Positions 1-9,359 of a DNA stretch of 64,000 nt are shown here, in pieces; the stretch's first letter is position 1, and each line of letters begins with the position of its first letter. Location of the stretch: the NCBI GenBank assembly GCA_951813535.1, contig OX638345.1:2415158-2479157 (forward strand), in the 5' to 3' direction. The stretch is from an uncultured Dehalococcoidia bacterium. Lineage in GTDB: Bacteria; Chloroflexota; Dehalococcoidia; Lucifugimonadales; UBA3495. A program made the translations under genes and the position numbers. The notes below the pieces were generated by a model that had not been told where the DNA came from, ran no database searches, and saw only the letters and a list, made by a program, of their open reading frames with translations.

Positions 1-756
1 GTCGACCGCGTTGATCCGCGCCTCCGGCCGGCCCGTGCAATCCAGCGTCGCCGGCGATCCCTCGCCGTGGGTTAGTTCCCGTATGGCTTCCACCGGATTC
101 TGCGTTCCGGCGTCGATGCAAACGTCTGCGCCCAATCGCTGCGCCAGTTCCAGCCGCTCGGTGTCCACGTCCACGGCGATAACCCGCGCGCCCATGGCCT
201 TGGCGAACATGGTCCCGCTGGCGCCCACCGGCCCCTGACCGAATATGGCCAGCGTGTCGTCGCCGGAAATGTTCAGCCGCTTCAGGGCCCAGAACGCAGT
301 CCCAGTGCCGCACGCGCACGCCGCCCCTTCGTCAAAGTCCAGGCCGTCTGGCATCTTAACGCAGGTATATGCCGGACAAATCAGGTAGTCCTCGTGTCCG
401 CCGTTTGCGCCCGTTCCGTAAACAGTGGACCCGTGCAGACACATCTGGGTGTAACCGATCCGGCACATGGTGCACGCCCGACAGCCGGTGTAATGGTGCA
501 TCATAACCCGATCGCCGACCGCGACCTCAGTCACGTCCCGTCCCACCTCGGCGATGACTCCACAGGGTTCGTGCCCGGCCACCTTGAGGTTGGCCGGGTC
601 GCCGCGTTCCGCCTTGGGAGCTCGGTAGTGCCTCAGGTCACTGCCGCACAACCCCGAGGCCTTCATTGCGATCACGACCTCCCCTGGCCCGGGATGGGGA
701 TCCGGCAGCGTGCGAATCTCGACCTCTTTGTCTCCGGTAAAAACTACTCCGCGCAT
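1..756 (-). CDS. Zinc-dependent alcohol dehydrogenase (C-terminus cut by window edge)
   Basis: Medium-chain zinc-dependent dehydrogenase that oxidises an alcohol or polyol with NAD(P). The visible 252 codons hold the GroES-like catalytic domain and the start of the Rossmann domain. Seen: catalytic-zinc motifs SGLCGSD and GHEPCGV; a structural-zinc cluster C-x2-C-x2-C-x7-C inside YTGCRACTMCRIGYTQMC; a nucleotide-binding GQGPVG turn; and an acidic residue after the second strand (IAVDVD), which usually favours NAD over NADP. The start is the ATG at 756, preceded by AGGAGGGA at a normal distance. It lies 36 bases after the FAD-linked oxidase gene on the same strand, so the two are probably co-transcribed. 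The substrate cannot be read from the sequence; threonine or sorbitol dehydrogenase-like enzymes are the nearest relatives. The frame runs off the left end, so about 90 residues are missing. Confidence 0.9.
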   Translation of the reverse strand, partial: MRGVVFTGDKEVEIRTLPDPHPGPGEVVIAMKASGLCGSDLRHYRAPKAERGDPANLKVAGHEPCGVIAEVGRDVTEVAVGDRVMMHHYTGCRACTMCRIGYTQMCLHGSTVYGTGANGGHEDYLICPAYTCVKMPDGLDFDEGAACACGTGTAFWALKRLNISGDDTLAIFGQGPVGASGTMFAKAMGARVIAVDVDTERLELAQRLGADVCIDAGTQNPVEAIRELTHGEGSPATLDCTGRPEARINAVD

Positions 757-792
757 CAGATGTCCCTCCTTATATGGCGGATCGATGTCCAC

Positions 793-2397
793 TTACGGAT
801 CGATCAAGACGCCCGGATTAAGTATTCCGTTGGGGTCCACCGTCCGCTTCACCGCCCGCAATGCTTCGGCGAACGGATCAGGTCGCTGTTGGTCATACCA
901 GGGCCGGTGGGAGCGGCCGACTGCATGGTGGTGGGTGATCGTTCCGCCGGCGGCCATGACCGCGTCCGACGCCGCTTGTTTGATCTCGGCGTGGGCTTCC
1001 AACTCTCCGCCGACCCTGCCGAGTCCCTCGAAAGTGTAGTAGGGGGCCGGGCCGTCCGGGTAAACGTGGGTGAATCGGCACGATACTCGGCCGCCACCGC
1101 AGGTGCGTTGCAACGCTTCTTCCAGCGCACCGCGCACCGTCGCATCCATCGCCGGCCAACGCTCCCATGTGATGGACGTTTCCAGGGTCTCGGCGACAAT
1201 CCCGAACCCGATGGTCGCGTTCCGTTCGTACGGCGCGTTGATGAAGGAATCGCGCCAGTTGCCCACCGCTCCCTGCCGCCCGGCGGAAGTCGCTGAACGC
1301 TCCGCGGCATCGGCAACCACGATATCGTCCTCCGCGATTTGTCCACCGGCATCCCTCGCGATGGCAACAGCCTGGCGGATGTTGTCGCCCTGCGGGATTT
1401 CTGCCGACTCGAACCCGATGATCAGCAGCGCCTGTTCGCCGTCCAGACCGGCGAAGTCTTCGGCCTCCGACGGGTCCAGCATCCGCAGGTTGGCCGGCCA
1501 TTGCTTGGCCTGCGCGACAAGCCGCGCTCCCTCGGATGCGGCGTCCATCCCATCGAAAACCACGCCGGCGGACGCTCGGAATCGGGGACGCGCCTGTATC
1601 CGCATCCACGCCTCGGTGATGATGCCCAGGATGCCCTCGCTGCCGATCACCATCCGGTCCGGCGAGGGCCCGGCGCCGCTGCCGGGCAATCGGCGCGATT
1701 CCCAGACCCCCGCCGGTGTTACCATCCGCACCGACTCCACGAAGTCGTCGATGTGCGTGTGGTTGGTCGCGTAGTGGCCGCCACTTCGGGTGGCAATCCA
1801 CCCGCCCAGGGTGGAGAACTCGAAGCTCTGCGGGAAATGGCGGAGCGTGTAGCCGTGCGGACGCAGTTGCGCCTCCAGGGCCGGCCCCAACGCGCCGGCC
1901 TGTATCCGGGCCGCACGGGAGGTCTCGTCCACCTCCAGCACCTGATCCAACCGCGTCAAATCGATGGTGCAAACCTTGTCCGCTTCCGGCGGCTCCACTC
2001 CGGCCACCACGGTGCTGCCGCCCCCGTATGGGATTGCGACGATGTTGGAGTTGGCGCACCAGTCGAGGACCCGTGTGACCTCTGCTTCGGTGCGAGGGTA
2101 GGCGATCACGTCGGGTGGGTTGGGGAAATCGCACTTGAACCCGCGAATACGATCCCGAAAGCTGCGCCCGTAGGTGTGCGCCGCCCGCTCGTGGTCGTCC
2201 ATGCTGCAGAAGTCGGCGACCAACGGGTGCGGCGTGAAGCGAGGCTTGCGGAGGCTCAGGTCGGCGTCGGTTGGTGGCGTCGGCGCCGGCAGCGATACTC
2301 CGTACCGCCCGTGGATCCGCTCTGCCATCGCGGTGTAGTCCGCCGGCGACGGCTCGCGGTCCTCCATCCCCCAGGCCCAGAAACTGCGGCGCGCCAT
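793..2397 (-). CDS. FAD-linked oxidase, alkylglycerone-phosphate-synthase-like
   Basis: A 534-residue flavoprotein of the VAO/PCMH fold, most like alkyldihydroxyacetonephosphate synthase and related FAD-linked 2-hydroxyacid oxidases. The FAD-binding part includes PNPPDVIAYPRTEAEVTRVL and the pyrophosphate loop IPYGGGSTVVAGVE, then FSTLGGWIATRSGGHYATN. The C-terminal cap has the family's His-rich active-site stretch THHHAVGR and ends with VDPNGILNPG. The ATG at 2397 is chosen because AGGAGGGA sits just upstream. The longer in-frame start at 2487 would run through the tRNA-Pro gene and is not credible. The tRNA 3' end is only 28 bases away, so the gene is probably transcribed from the tRNA promoter. 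A zinc dehydrogenase follows directly, suggesting a two-step oxidation of a hydroxylated substrate. Whether it makes ether lipids or is a lactate/glycolate-type dehydrogenase is open. Confidence 0.88.
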   Translation of the reverse strand: MARRSFWAWGMEDREPSPADYTAMAERIHGRYGVSLPAPTPPTDADLSLRKPRFTPHPLVADFCSMDDHERAAHTYGRSFRDRIRGFKCDFPNPPDVIAYPRTEAEVTRVLDWCANSNIVAIPYGGGSTVVAGVEPPEADKVCTIDLTRLDQVLEVDETSRAARIQAGALGPALEAQLRPHGYTLRHFPQSFEFSTLGGWIATRSGGHYATNHTHIDDFVESVRMVTPAGVWESRRLPGSGAGPSPDRMVIGSEGILGIITEAWMRIQARPRFRASAGVVFDGMDAASEGARLVAQAKQWPANLRMLDPSEAEDFAGLDGEQALLIIGFESAEIPQGDNIRQAVAIARDAGGQIAEDDIVVADAAERSATSAGRQGAVGNWRDSFINAPYERNATIGFGIVAETLETSITWERWPAMDATVRGALEEALQRTCGGGRVSCRFTHVYPDGPAPYYTFEGLGRVGGELEAHAEIKQAASDAVMAAGGTITHHHAVGRSHRPWYDQQRPDPFAEALRAVKRTVDPNGILNPGVLIDP

Positions 2398-2425
2398 CGC
2401 GTCCCTCCTGTTCGGGCAAAAATAA

Positions 2426-2501
2426 TGGTCGGGGTGAGTGGATTCGAACCACCGACCTCCACGTCCCGAACGTGGCGCGCTAGCCACTGCGCTACACCCC
2501 G
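2426..2501 (-). tRNA. tRNA-Pro (anticodon CGG)
   Basis: On the minus strand the 76 bases fold as a full cloverleaf. The acceptor stem is CGGGGTG/CACCCCG with discriminator A and an encoded CCA. The D arm is GCGC-AGTGGCTA-GCGC, the anticodon stem is CCACG/CGTGG around the loop TTCGGGA, and the T arm is GGTGG-TTCGAAT-CCACT. The anticodon CGG reads proline CCG codons. The body resembles E. coli proK. Confidence 0.97.
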
Positions 2502-2512
2502 ACTATGTTCAA

Positions 2513-2521
2513 ATTGTAGCA
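2513..2521 (-). promoter_or_regulatory. Extended -10 promoter of tRNA-Pro
   Basis: TGCTACAAT on the minus strand fits an extended -10 (TGn plus TACAAT) and ends 11 bases before the tRNA 5' end. No good -35 box is visible. The FAD oxidase gene has no other obvious promoter, so this one may drive both. Confidence 0.5.
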
Positions 2522-2595
2522 TACCCGCAGAGCCATCCCGCAAACCGCTCGTGGCGCTGTTCCGTATGATGGGCAGCCGTAAGGGGGCCGTTGAC

Positions 2596-4176
2596 ATGCG
2601 TATCCGTAAACTGAGATGGACCTGGATTCCCACGCTGATGCTGGTCTTGGCGGCATTGGCGATCGCCTGCGGGGGCGCGGGGGCGCCGGCGATGACTTCT
2701 GCGCAATATGCTGAAGACTCGGCGGCCGCGCCCGAGTTTGCCCAGGCAATGTCCGAGCCGGAATCCGCCATGGCCGATGGAGCCGATAGTTTCGGTCGAC
2801 AGCAGGATATCGCCGCGACCGCTGCCCCGATGGCGGCAGCCGCTGCTCCAACGCCCGCTCCCGTCGCTGCGTCAAAGGAGTCCGCTGCAGCGCGGCCACA
2901 ACAGCCCCAGGCTTCGGATTCGCCTCAGCCCCAGGCTACGCGAAAACTGATCGTGGAGTCGTGGATGAGTCTGGAGGTCACGGATATTGACGGTACAGTA
3001 CGCCGTGTCGAATCGCTGGCTGATCAGAGCGGCGGCTGGGTCGAATCCTCCGAAGTCTTTGGGGAAGCCGGTTATCGTTCCGCCACCGTCCGAATTCGCG
3101 TGCCGGCTGACCGCTTGGAAAATGGCCTGGACTCCCTGCGTTCACTGGGACGGGTCACCGATGAAGGTGTGTCGTCCACCGATGTGACGGAGCGCCTCAT
3201 CGATAACGCAGCGCGCCTCACTGCCTGGTATGCCCAGGAGGAGCGTCTCGTCACTCTGCTGGAAAATGCTCCAACCGTCGAAGATATCATTCAGATCGAA
3301 CAGCGTATCGCCGAAGTTCGTGCCGATATCGAGCACGTTGAGGCAACCCAACGGGATCTGACTGGCCGCGTGGCGACTTCTCTGATCACGGTCAACCTCC
3401 GTCTGCCCGGACGTTACGCTGCCGATCCCCCGGTGGGTAATCTTGGACTTTCCACTGGCGACCCGTCCGCCGCCGCCGATGCCGTCGTCGCGCGCGTGGA
3501 AGCGCTGGACGGTTACGTTGGCCGGAAGCGCTCGTACGACGAGGGCGGCGGCCGGTCGGTTGACCTGATTGTGTTCGTCAAGCCTGCCGACCTCGCTCCG
3601 CTGATGGACTACGCCGCGACCCTGGGCGCGCCGTCCGGCCGGCAACTAACCTCCGTCGGCCCGGCGCCGCTCAACGAGGTGCCCAATGCCCGCCTCACGT
3701 TGGCCATCCGCTCTAACGTGAACCTGGAGGCCTCTCTGGCGCTGTCCGCGTCCGATCCGCTGTCCGTGGCCGAGCAGATCCGGTCGCAGGCCGAATCTCT
3801 TGGCGGCTACGTGGACAGTTGGAGCGAAACCAGGCGGGATCAGGACGAATTCGTCACACTGGAGATGGCCCTGGTGGTCAAGTCATCCGACCTGCGGGAC
3901 ATCATGGAATACGGCGCCGGCCTGGGCGACATCGAGAGTTGGAATTACAGCGCGCTCGGCCAGGACCCCGCCTCGGACGCCCCAGACGCCAGGCTCCAGG
4001 TATCGGTGTCCACCGAGTACTCTGATGCCGAAACGTGGATCATCATCGGGGTGATCGTCACCGGGGTGGTGGCCGTCATCTTGGCGGTCATCGTGCTGGT
4101 GTGGCGTCGCAGTCGCGGAAGCCAACCCACCGGCGTTAGCGCGGCGACCGACTTCGAACCCGCAAGCAACGAATAA
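2596..4176 (+). CDS. DUF4349 lipoprotein with C-terminal membrane anchor
   Basis: A 526-residue surface protein of the DUF4349 family. Residues 1-25 form a signal peptide ending in the lipobox LAIAC. An Ala/Pro/Gln-rich stretch follows to about residue 115, then the DUF4349 core with ARLTAWYAQEERLVTLL and the coiled-coil run VEDIIQIEQRIAEVRADIE. A second related block follows (NLEASLALSASDPLSVAEQI). The tail is a transmembrane helix (WIIIGVIVTGVVAVILAVIV) with a basic cytoplasmic end. The ATG at 2596 is used because AAGGGGG lies about eight bases upstream and the signal peptide starts there; ATG at 2566 is possible. Function is unknown; family members are predicted envelope proteins. Both a lipid anchor and a C-terminal helix would tether the protein at each end. 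It converges on mfd with a three-base gap. Confidence 0.85.
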   Translation: MRIRKLRWTWIPTLMLVLAALAIACGGAGAPAMTSAQYAEDSAAAPEFAQAMSEPESAMADGADSFGRQQDIAATAAPMAAAAAPTPAPVAASKESAAARPQQPQASDSPQPQATRKLIVESWMSLEVTDIDGTVRRVESLADQSGGWVESSEVFGEAGYRSATVRIRVPADRLENGLDSLRSLGRVTDEGVSSTDVTERLIDNAARLTAWYAQEERLVTLLENAPTVEDIIQIEQRIAEVRADIEHVEATQRDLTGRVATSLITVNLRLPGRYAADPPVGNLGLSTGDPSAAADAVVARVEALDGYVGRKRSYDEGGGRSVDLIVFVKPADLAPLMDYAATLGAPSGRQLTSVGPAPLNEVPNARLTLAIRSNVNLEASLALSASDPLSVAEQIRSQAESLGGYVDSWSETRRDQDEFVTLEMALVVKSSDLRDIMEYGAGLGDIESWNYSALGQDPASDAPDARLQVSVSTEYSDAETWIIIGVIVTGVVAVILAVIVLVWRRSRGSQPTGVSAATDFEPASNE

Positions 4177-4179
4177 AAC

Positions 4180-7100
4180 TCAGTCGGCGGCGACCGGTTG
4201 CCTCGCCGGCCGTCGCCGTCGCCGGTTCCGCGCCGGAGCTTCAGGTGGCGAGTCCGGCGCTGTTTGGGCGGACTCCGCCGCCGCTTCCATGGCCGTTCGC
4301 ATCTCGTCGACAAACGACGCCACCCGTCGCAGCGCTCGTCCCAAACGCGCCATGCCGAAATCCGTGTCACCGGCCGTTCGCACTTCCATGTCCCGCCGGC
4401 CGACCCGGATCCCGCGTCCCATCTTGTTCTGCAAGGCCTGCCTGGCATCGCCCACCGGATGCCGAAATACGACGGTGATGATCCCGTCGCTGGCGCTGGA
4501 GATCGATTCGACGCCGGCGGCAGTTCCCAGGCAACGTAGGTCAGTAACGGCCAACAGGTTGCTCACTTCTTGGGGTATCGGGCCGAACCGATCCTCCATG
4601 TCCGCCTGGACCGCCGGAATCTGCGTCCGGTCGGCAATGTTGGACAGCCTCTGGTAGAAGGCCAGACGCGCTGGCATGTGCGCGATGTAGTCCGGCGGGA
4701 TGTACGCAGCTAGTTGCAGATCGATCCTCGGCGGCGGTTGACGCTCCGAATTGATGTCGCCAGTATCCTGATTTGACAGGTCCTGTACCGCCTGATTGAG
4801 CAGTTCCGAGTACAGGTTGAGGCCCACCGCGTGGATTTGCCCGCTCTGGTCCGCCCCGAGCAGATTGCCCGCCCCGCGGATTTCCAGGTCGCGCATGGCG
4901 ATGCGGAACCCGGCGCCGAGTTCGTTCGCCTCTAGTATCGCGTGAATGCGCTTGCTGGCCGCTTCCGTGATCTCATGGTTGTCAGGCAGCAGCAGGTAGG
5001 CGTAGGCCCGGTGGTCTCCCCGACCAACCCGGCCACGCAGTTGGTACAGTTGGGCCAGACCGAACCGGTCGGCCCGGTCGATGATGATCGTGTTCACGTT
5101 GGGCATGTCCAGCCCGGACTCGATGATGGTGGTACATACCAGAACGTCCGCCTCCCGATTGGCGAATGCCACCATCACCTCTTCCAGTTCCGTTTCCGGC
5201 ATCTGTCCATGGCCCACCAGGATCCGGGCCTCTGGCACCAGCTTGCCCAGCTCTTCGGCTACGTTTTGGATCGTACGGACCCGGTTGTGCAGGAAGAACA
5301 CCTGGCCGTCGCGCTCCAACTCCCGCAGGATCGCTTCCCGTACCGGCTCCGCGCTGTCCTCCGACACGAATGTCTTCACCGGCAACCGCGCTTCGGGCGG
5401 CGTGTGTATCACGCTCATGTCCCTAACGCCCGCCAGCGCCATGTGCAGCGTTCGCGGTATCGGCGTCGCGCTCAGCGTCATCACGTCGACCTCGGCCCGC
5501 ATCTGCTTCAGGCGCTCCTTGTGCGCCACCCCGAACCGGTGCTCCTCATCTATGATCACCAGCCCCAGGTTCTTGAAGCCCATGTCCTTTTGCAGGATGC
5601 GGTGCGTTCCGATCACGATGTCCACCATGCCGGCGTTCGCCGCTTCCACCACCTCTTCCTGTTCCTTGTGCGTCCGGAACCGGCTCAGCACTTCCACCTT
5701 GACCGGATACGGCGCCAACCGCTCCGCGAACGTCGCATAGTGTTGCTGTGCCAGCACCGTGGTTGGCACCAATACCGCCACCTGCATGCCCTCGTTCACC
5801 GTCTTGAAGGCCGCGCGCAAGGCGACTTCGGTCTTCCCGTAGCCCACGTCCCCGCAGATCAGCCGGTCCATGGGTTTGTGGGCTTCCATGTCGTTCTTGA
5901 CTTCATCGATGGCTTGCATTTGGTCGGGCGTTTCCTGGTAGGGGAAAGAGTCTTCCAGATCACGCTGCCACGCCGCGTCAGGCCCGAACCGGTGTCCGGT
6001 AACCGTTTCCCGGATGGCGTAGAGGCGCAGCAATTCCTCTGCAATTTCTCGCGCTGCGCCCTTGGCCCGGTCCTTGATCCGCTGCCATTCGTTGCCACCC
6101 AGCCGGGTCAGTGTCGGTGGGTGGTCGGTGGCGGCCACATACGTTCCCAAGCGGTCCAGTTGCTCGGTCGGGACATACAGCCGATCGTCTTCGGCGTATT
6201 CCAGCACGAGGTACTCCCGGTCATCCCCCGTCGATTCAAGGTGCGTGGTGCCCACAAACTTGGCGACGCCGTGATCGATGTGTACGACGTAGCCGCCCGG
6301 CGTCAGATCCCCCAGGGACACCGCGTCCCCCAAGTCTCGCCTGGTACGCGAGGGCCGGTATCGTCTGCGCTTCACGGTGCCGAACAACTCGGCGTCGCTG
6401 TACAACGCGACCGCCGGCTCGTTGTCCGTTGCCTCGGTTTGCCAGCCTTTACTCAACGCCCCGGTCAACACCTGCACCCGCTTCGCTCGCGGACGCGCCG
6501 GCACGGCGTCTTCCAGGGTCGCCGTCACCCCAGCCTCTTCCAGCACCTGGACCAGGCGAGCGGCATGCTGCGTCACTGCCACCACCGCGCCGCCCAGACC
6601 GACCCTCTCGATGACGTCGTCGGTGAAATGGTTCACCCCCGCGCTCTGGTCGGGCAGCGGCTCCAACATGGTCGGCGACTCCTCGGTGCCCCAGCGCTCC
6701 ATGTCAACCGTCGTGACCCCGGCAGCAGTCATCCTTGCGGTGATGCTCGACCAATCGGCGGATGGGGATGGGAAACCATACGGAAGTTCGCCCCGATCCT
6801 GCCGGTTCGCCCGCTGCTGCTCGTACTTTGCCTCCTGCTCCTCCGCTTCGCCCTCCAGTCGGTTGGGCCGGTCCAATACGACGATGGAATCCGCCGGGAT
6901 GTAATCGGCCAGGGTATGCCGGTTGAGGAATCCGTTATAGAAAGCCAGCGTTTCCGGGTTGGGCTCGCTGAGCAAATTCGCCAGTTCTTCCTGGAACCTG
7001 GAGATTGTTCCCGCGTTGCACGCGCTCAGGTCGATTCTGCCCCGGCGCTCCTCGAACCACGCGGCGTCGCACAACTCGGGCAATTGCTCTCGCGCCGCCA

Positions 7101-7818
7101 CCATGGCCACGCGATCGGTGTCGCCCACTGACCGCTGGGTCTCCGGGTCAAAACGCCGGACTGTGTCAATTTCGTCGTCCCACAGCTCCACTCGGTACGG
7201 CAGACCGGCATCGGTCGGGAAAACGTCCAGGATCCCTCCCCGCAGGCTGAACGTGCCCGGATTCTCGACCTGCGGTTCCCGTTGGTAACCCAGTTCCACC
7301 CACGCGGCGAGGAGTTCATCGATCGACCGGACCCGCTGCCCTTTGCTCAGTCCGTGGGCATCCGCTACGGCTGGGTGTCGGCCAATTGCCAGGTGAGGAG
7401 GGAGCGTCAATCGAAGCGCCGAGGCCAACGATGTCACCACCAGCGGGATAGGCCCGTCGGCCGCCGCGTTGTCGTAGTTTGCCAACGCTGCCAGCGCGGA
7501 TAACCGCTGGTTGCACGTGCGCGCATCGACCGCCAGCCGCTCGAAAGGCAATACCTCCGGCTCGGGCAGCAGGTGTACGGGGGCCTCGTCACCGAGGTAT
7601 TCCAGCAACTGGTCGTGCAGCCGTCTCGCGTCCTCCAATCGGGGCGTGATGACCACCACCGGGCGCTGCTGCAATTGCCAGAGGGCGCCGACGTACACCG
7701 CCTGGTGGTCGCCGTCGATTGCCAGCGACGCCCGTGTCCCCGCGCGCTCCAGGTTGCGCAAATGTCGCCGCATCCTCGGTTGTGCCGCAAACAGCGATAG
7801 AAGTCCGGTTAGCGCCAT
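4180..7818 (-). CDS. mfd: Transcription-repair coupling factor Mfd
   Basis: A 1212-residue DNA translocase that removes RNA polymerase stalled at lesions and recruits UvrA. The domain order is complete. An N-terminal UvrB-like part (QRPVVVITPRLEDARRLHD, EPEVLPFERL) is followed by the RNA-polymerase-interacting CarD-like domain (LTPGGYVVHIDHGVAKFVG, YVPTEQLDRLG). The helicase lobes have Walker A GDVGYGKTEVA, box II DEEHRFGV, SATPIPRTL and the RGRVGRGDHRAYAYLL motif. The C-terminal TRCF domain (IDLQLAAYIPPDYI) is present. The length is near the usual 1150-1180 residues plus an Arg-rich tail. The gene stands alone, with its start 314 bases from divergent proB. No clear promoter is visible for it. 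Confidence 0.97.
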   Translation of the reverse strand: MALTGLLSLFAAQPRMRRHLRNLERAGTRASLAIDGDHQAVYVGALWQLQQRPVVVITPRLEDARRLHDQLLEYLGDEAPVHLLPEPEVLPFERLAVDARTCNQRLSALAALANYDNAAADGPIPLVVTSLASALRLTLPPHLAIGRHPAVADAHGLSKGQRVRSIDELLAAWVELGYQREPQVENPGTFSLRGGILDVFPTDAGLPYRVELWDDEIDTVRRFDPETQRSVGDTDRVAMVAAREQLPELCDAAWFEERRGRIDLSACNAGTISRFQEELANLLSEPNPETLAFYNGFLNRHTLADYIPADSIVVLDRPNRLEGEAEEQEAKYEQQRANRQDRGELPYGFPSPSADWSSITARMTAAGVTTVDMERWGTEESPTMLEPLPDQSAGVNHFTDDVIERVGLGGAVVAVTQHAARLVQVLEEAGVTATLEDAVPARPRAKRVQVLTGALSKGWQTEATDNEPAVALYSDAELFGTVKRRRYRPSRTRRDLGDAVSLGDLTPGGYVVHIDHGVAKFVGTTHLESTGDDREYLVLEYAEDDRLYVPTEQLDRLGTYVAATDHPPTLTRLGGNEWQRIKDRAKGAAREIAEELLRLYAIRETVTGHRFGPDAAWQRDLEDSFPYQETPDQMQAIDEVKNDMEAHKPMDRLICGDVGYGKTEVALRAAFKTVNEGMQVAVLVPTTVLAQQHYATFAERLAPYPVKVEVLSRFRTHKEQEEVVEAANAGMVDIVIGTHRILQKDMGFKNLGLVIIDEEHRFGVAHKERLKQMRAEVDVMTLSATPIPRTLHMALAGVRDMSVIHTPPEARLPVKTFVSEDSAEPVREAILRELERDGQVFFLHNRVRTIQNVAEELGKLVPEARILVGHGQMPETELEEVMVAFANREADVLVCTTIIESGLDMPNVNTIIIDRADRFGLAQLYQLRGRVGRGDHRAYAYLLLPDNHEITEAASKRIHAILEANELGAGFRIAMRDLEIRGAGNLLGADQSGQIHAVGLNLYSELLNQAVQDLSNQDTGDINSERQPPPRIDLQLAAYIPPDYIAHMPARLAFYQRLSNIADRTQIPAVQADMEDRFGPIPQEVSNLLAVTDLRCLGTAAGVESISSASDGIITVVFRHPVGDARQALQNKMGRGIRVGRRDMEVRTAGDTDFGMARLGRALRRVASFVDEMRTAMEAAAESAQTAPDSPPEAPARNRRRRRPARQPVAAD

Positions 7819-8087
7819 TCTTCACCCAAACGGTATATGTTCGTTGATTACACGCCGATACGGGACTGACCGTGGGCCAGCCCCGCCCGAAAATTGTACG
7901 CTGGTTCATCCTCCATGTCCAAGCGCAAAGGTCGAACGCCGGGATGATTCCACAGCCGGGCAAAGGCTGCCGTGGTTGACGCGAGCTCGGGAAGTCAACC
8001 GCGCGTGACGGCGCCAACGCCGGTCAGTCTTGCCAATCCCAGGCCGCCGTCTGCATGGATTGCCCCGGACAGGTCAACAACCCCAAG

Positions 8088-8096
8088 TGATATAAT
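8088..8096 (+). promoter_or_regulatory. Extended -10 promoter for proBA
   Basis: TGATATAAT matches the extended -10 consensus, 36 bases before the proB start. The best -35 candidate, CGGACA at 8066-8071, is four of six with a 19-base spacer. The rest of the 314-base gap between mfd and proB (7819-8132) shows no gene, repeat or terminator that I can support. Confidence 0.5.
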
Positions 8097-8132
8097 TCAC
8101 TAACCGATTCTCGACCACGCCGGACCCTTCGC

Positions 8133-9323
8133 ATGTCAGCCTCGCGGCATAAGATTGACCCTTCCACCATGCCGCTCGAGTTTGGCGAACATATCCGGCC
8201 ATCTCCCTATCACCGCATCGTGGTCAAGGCCGGCACCAGCGTGCTCACCGGAGACTCCGGTAACGTGCTGGATCTCGAAGTCATGCGCGATTTGGTGTCC
8301 CAGATTGCCGAGCTCCAGGTCGCACACGGCGCTCAGATGCTCCTGGTGACTTCCGGCGCCATCGCCGCCGGTCGGCAGTCGGCCGCCGGAACTCCCGCCA
8401 TCCCGGACATTCCCACCCGCCAGGTTTTCGCCGCTCTGGGTCAGAGTCGGTTGATGCACATTTATGCTGACCTTTTCGCCGGCCACGACATCAGCGTTGC
8501 TCAGGTGCTGCTCACCCTCCACGACCTCTCCCAGCGCCAGTCGTATCTCAACGTGCGCAATACCCTGCTGTCCCTGCTCGACCTGGGAGTTATCCCCATC
8601 GTGAACGAGAACGACGTTGTGGCTGCTGACGAAATCGGCGAGATTTTCGGGGACAACGACCGTCTCTCCTCCCTGATCGCCGCCCTGATCGATGCCGACC
8701 TGCTCATCATACTGTCCGACGTCGACGGTCTATATACCGCCGACCCCGGATCGGATCCCACCGCCACCCGGATTGAAACCGTCGAATTTGTCGATGATAG
8801 CGTGTTCGCGCTGGCTGGCGAGCACCGCAATGCCTGGGCTCGCGGGGGTATGCCCACCAAGCTCCACGCCGCCCAATTGGTAACCACCTCCGGGATAGGC
8901 ATGGCGATTTGCCGGGGCCGGAACCCGGAGGCCTTGCTGCGAGTCGCCCGCGGTGAGCCCGTCGGCACGTATTTCAAACCGGCCCAGAGCAAACTCGAGG
9001 CCCGCAAGCGCTGGATGCTATCCCGTGTTGGTGACAGCGGTTGGGGCCAGGTCGTGGTGGACGACGGTGCGGTCGCCGCGCTTCGTCGGGGGGCGGTCAG
9101 CCTGCTCCCGGCCGGCGTGCGCGGTGTCGTGGGCGATTTCACCAGAGGCGATATCATATATGTCTCCGACCTTGCCGATAACCATGTCGCTTGCGGAATC
9201 GCCAACTACTCGGCCGCCGACGTGGGCCGCATCCGAGGAATGCGATCCGACCGGATAGTGGACACCCTCGGATACCATTACGGCCAGGAAGTCATCCACC
9301 GCAACAACTTGGTCCTGCTCTGA
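8133..9323 (+). CDS. proB: Glutamate 5-kinase ProB
   Basis: Phosphorylates L-glutamate to glutamyl 5-phosphate, the first and feedback-controlled step of proline synthesis. Residues 28-285 are an amino-acid-kinase domain with IVVKAGTSVLT, LLVTSGAIAAGR, VIPIVNENDVVA and ILSDVDGLYTADP. Residues 295-390 form the C-terminal PUA domain seen in most bacterial ProB (GWGQVVVDDGAVAALRRGA, GDFTRGDIIYVSDL). The 396-residue length is slightly long because about 25 N-terminal residues precede the kinase core; ATG at 8169 would give a more typical length. The ribosome-binding site is weak for both starts. proA follows after 36 bases. No proC is in the window. Confidence 0.95.
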   Translation: MSASRHKIDPSTMPLEFGEHIRPSPYHRIVVKAGTSVLTGDSGNVLDLEVMRDLVSQIAELQVAHGAQMLLVTSGAIAAGRQSAAGTPAIPDIPTRQVFAALGQSRLMHIYADLFAGHDISVAQVLLTLHDLSQRQSYLNVRNTLLSLLDLGVIPIVNENDVVAADEIGEIFGDNDRLSSLIAALIDADLLIILSDVDGLYTADPGSDPTATRIETVEFVDDSVFALAGEHRNAWARGGMPTKLHAAQLVTTSGIGMAICRGRNPEALLRVARGEPVGTYFKPAQSKLEARKRWMLSRVGDSGWGQVVVDDGAVAALRRGAVSLLPAGVRGVVGDFTRGDIIYVSDLADNHVACGIANYSAADVGRIRGMRSDRIVDTLGYHYGQEVIHRNNLVLL

Positions 9324-9359
9324 CCGCAGTCACGAAATCGCGTCCGGGAGAATCGAGAT

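Noticed and set aside
4942-7131. 729-codon open frame on the plus strand opposite mfd
   Set aside because: It is the mirror of a certain gene. The sequence is rich in Arg, His, Gln and Val with no domain, as expected for antisense frames in GC-rich DNA.
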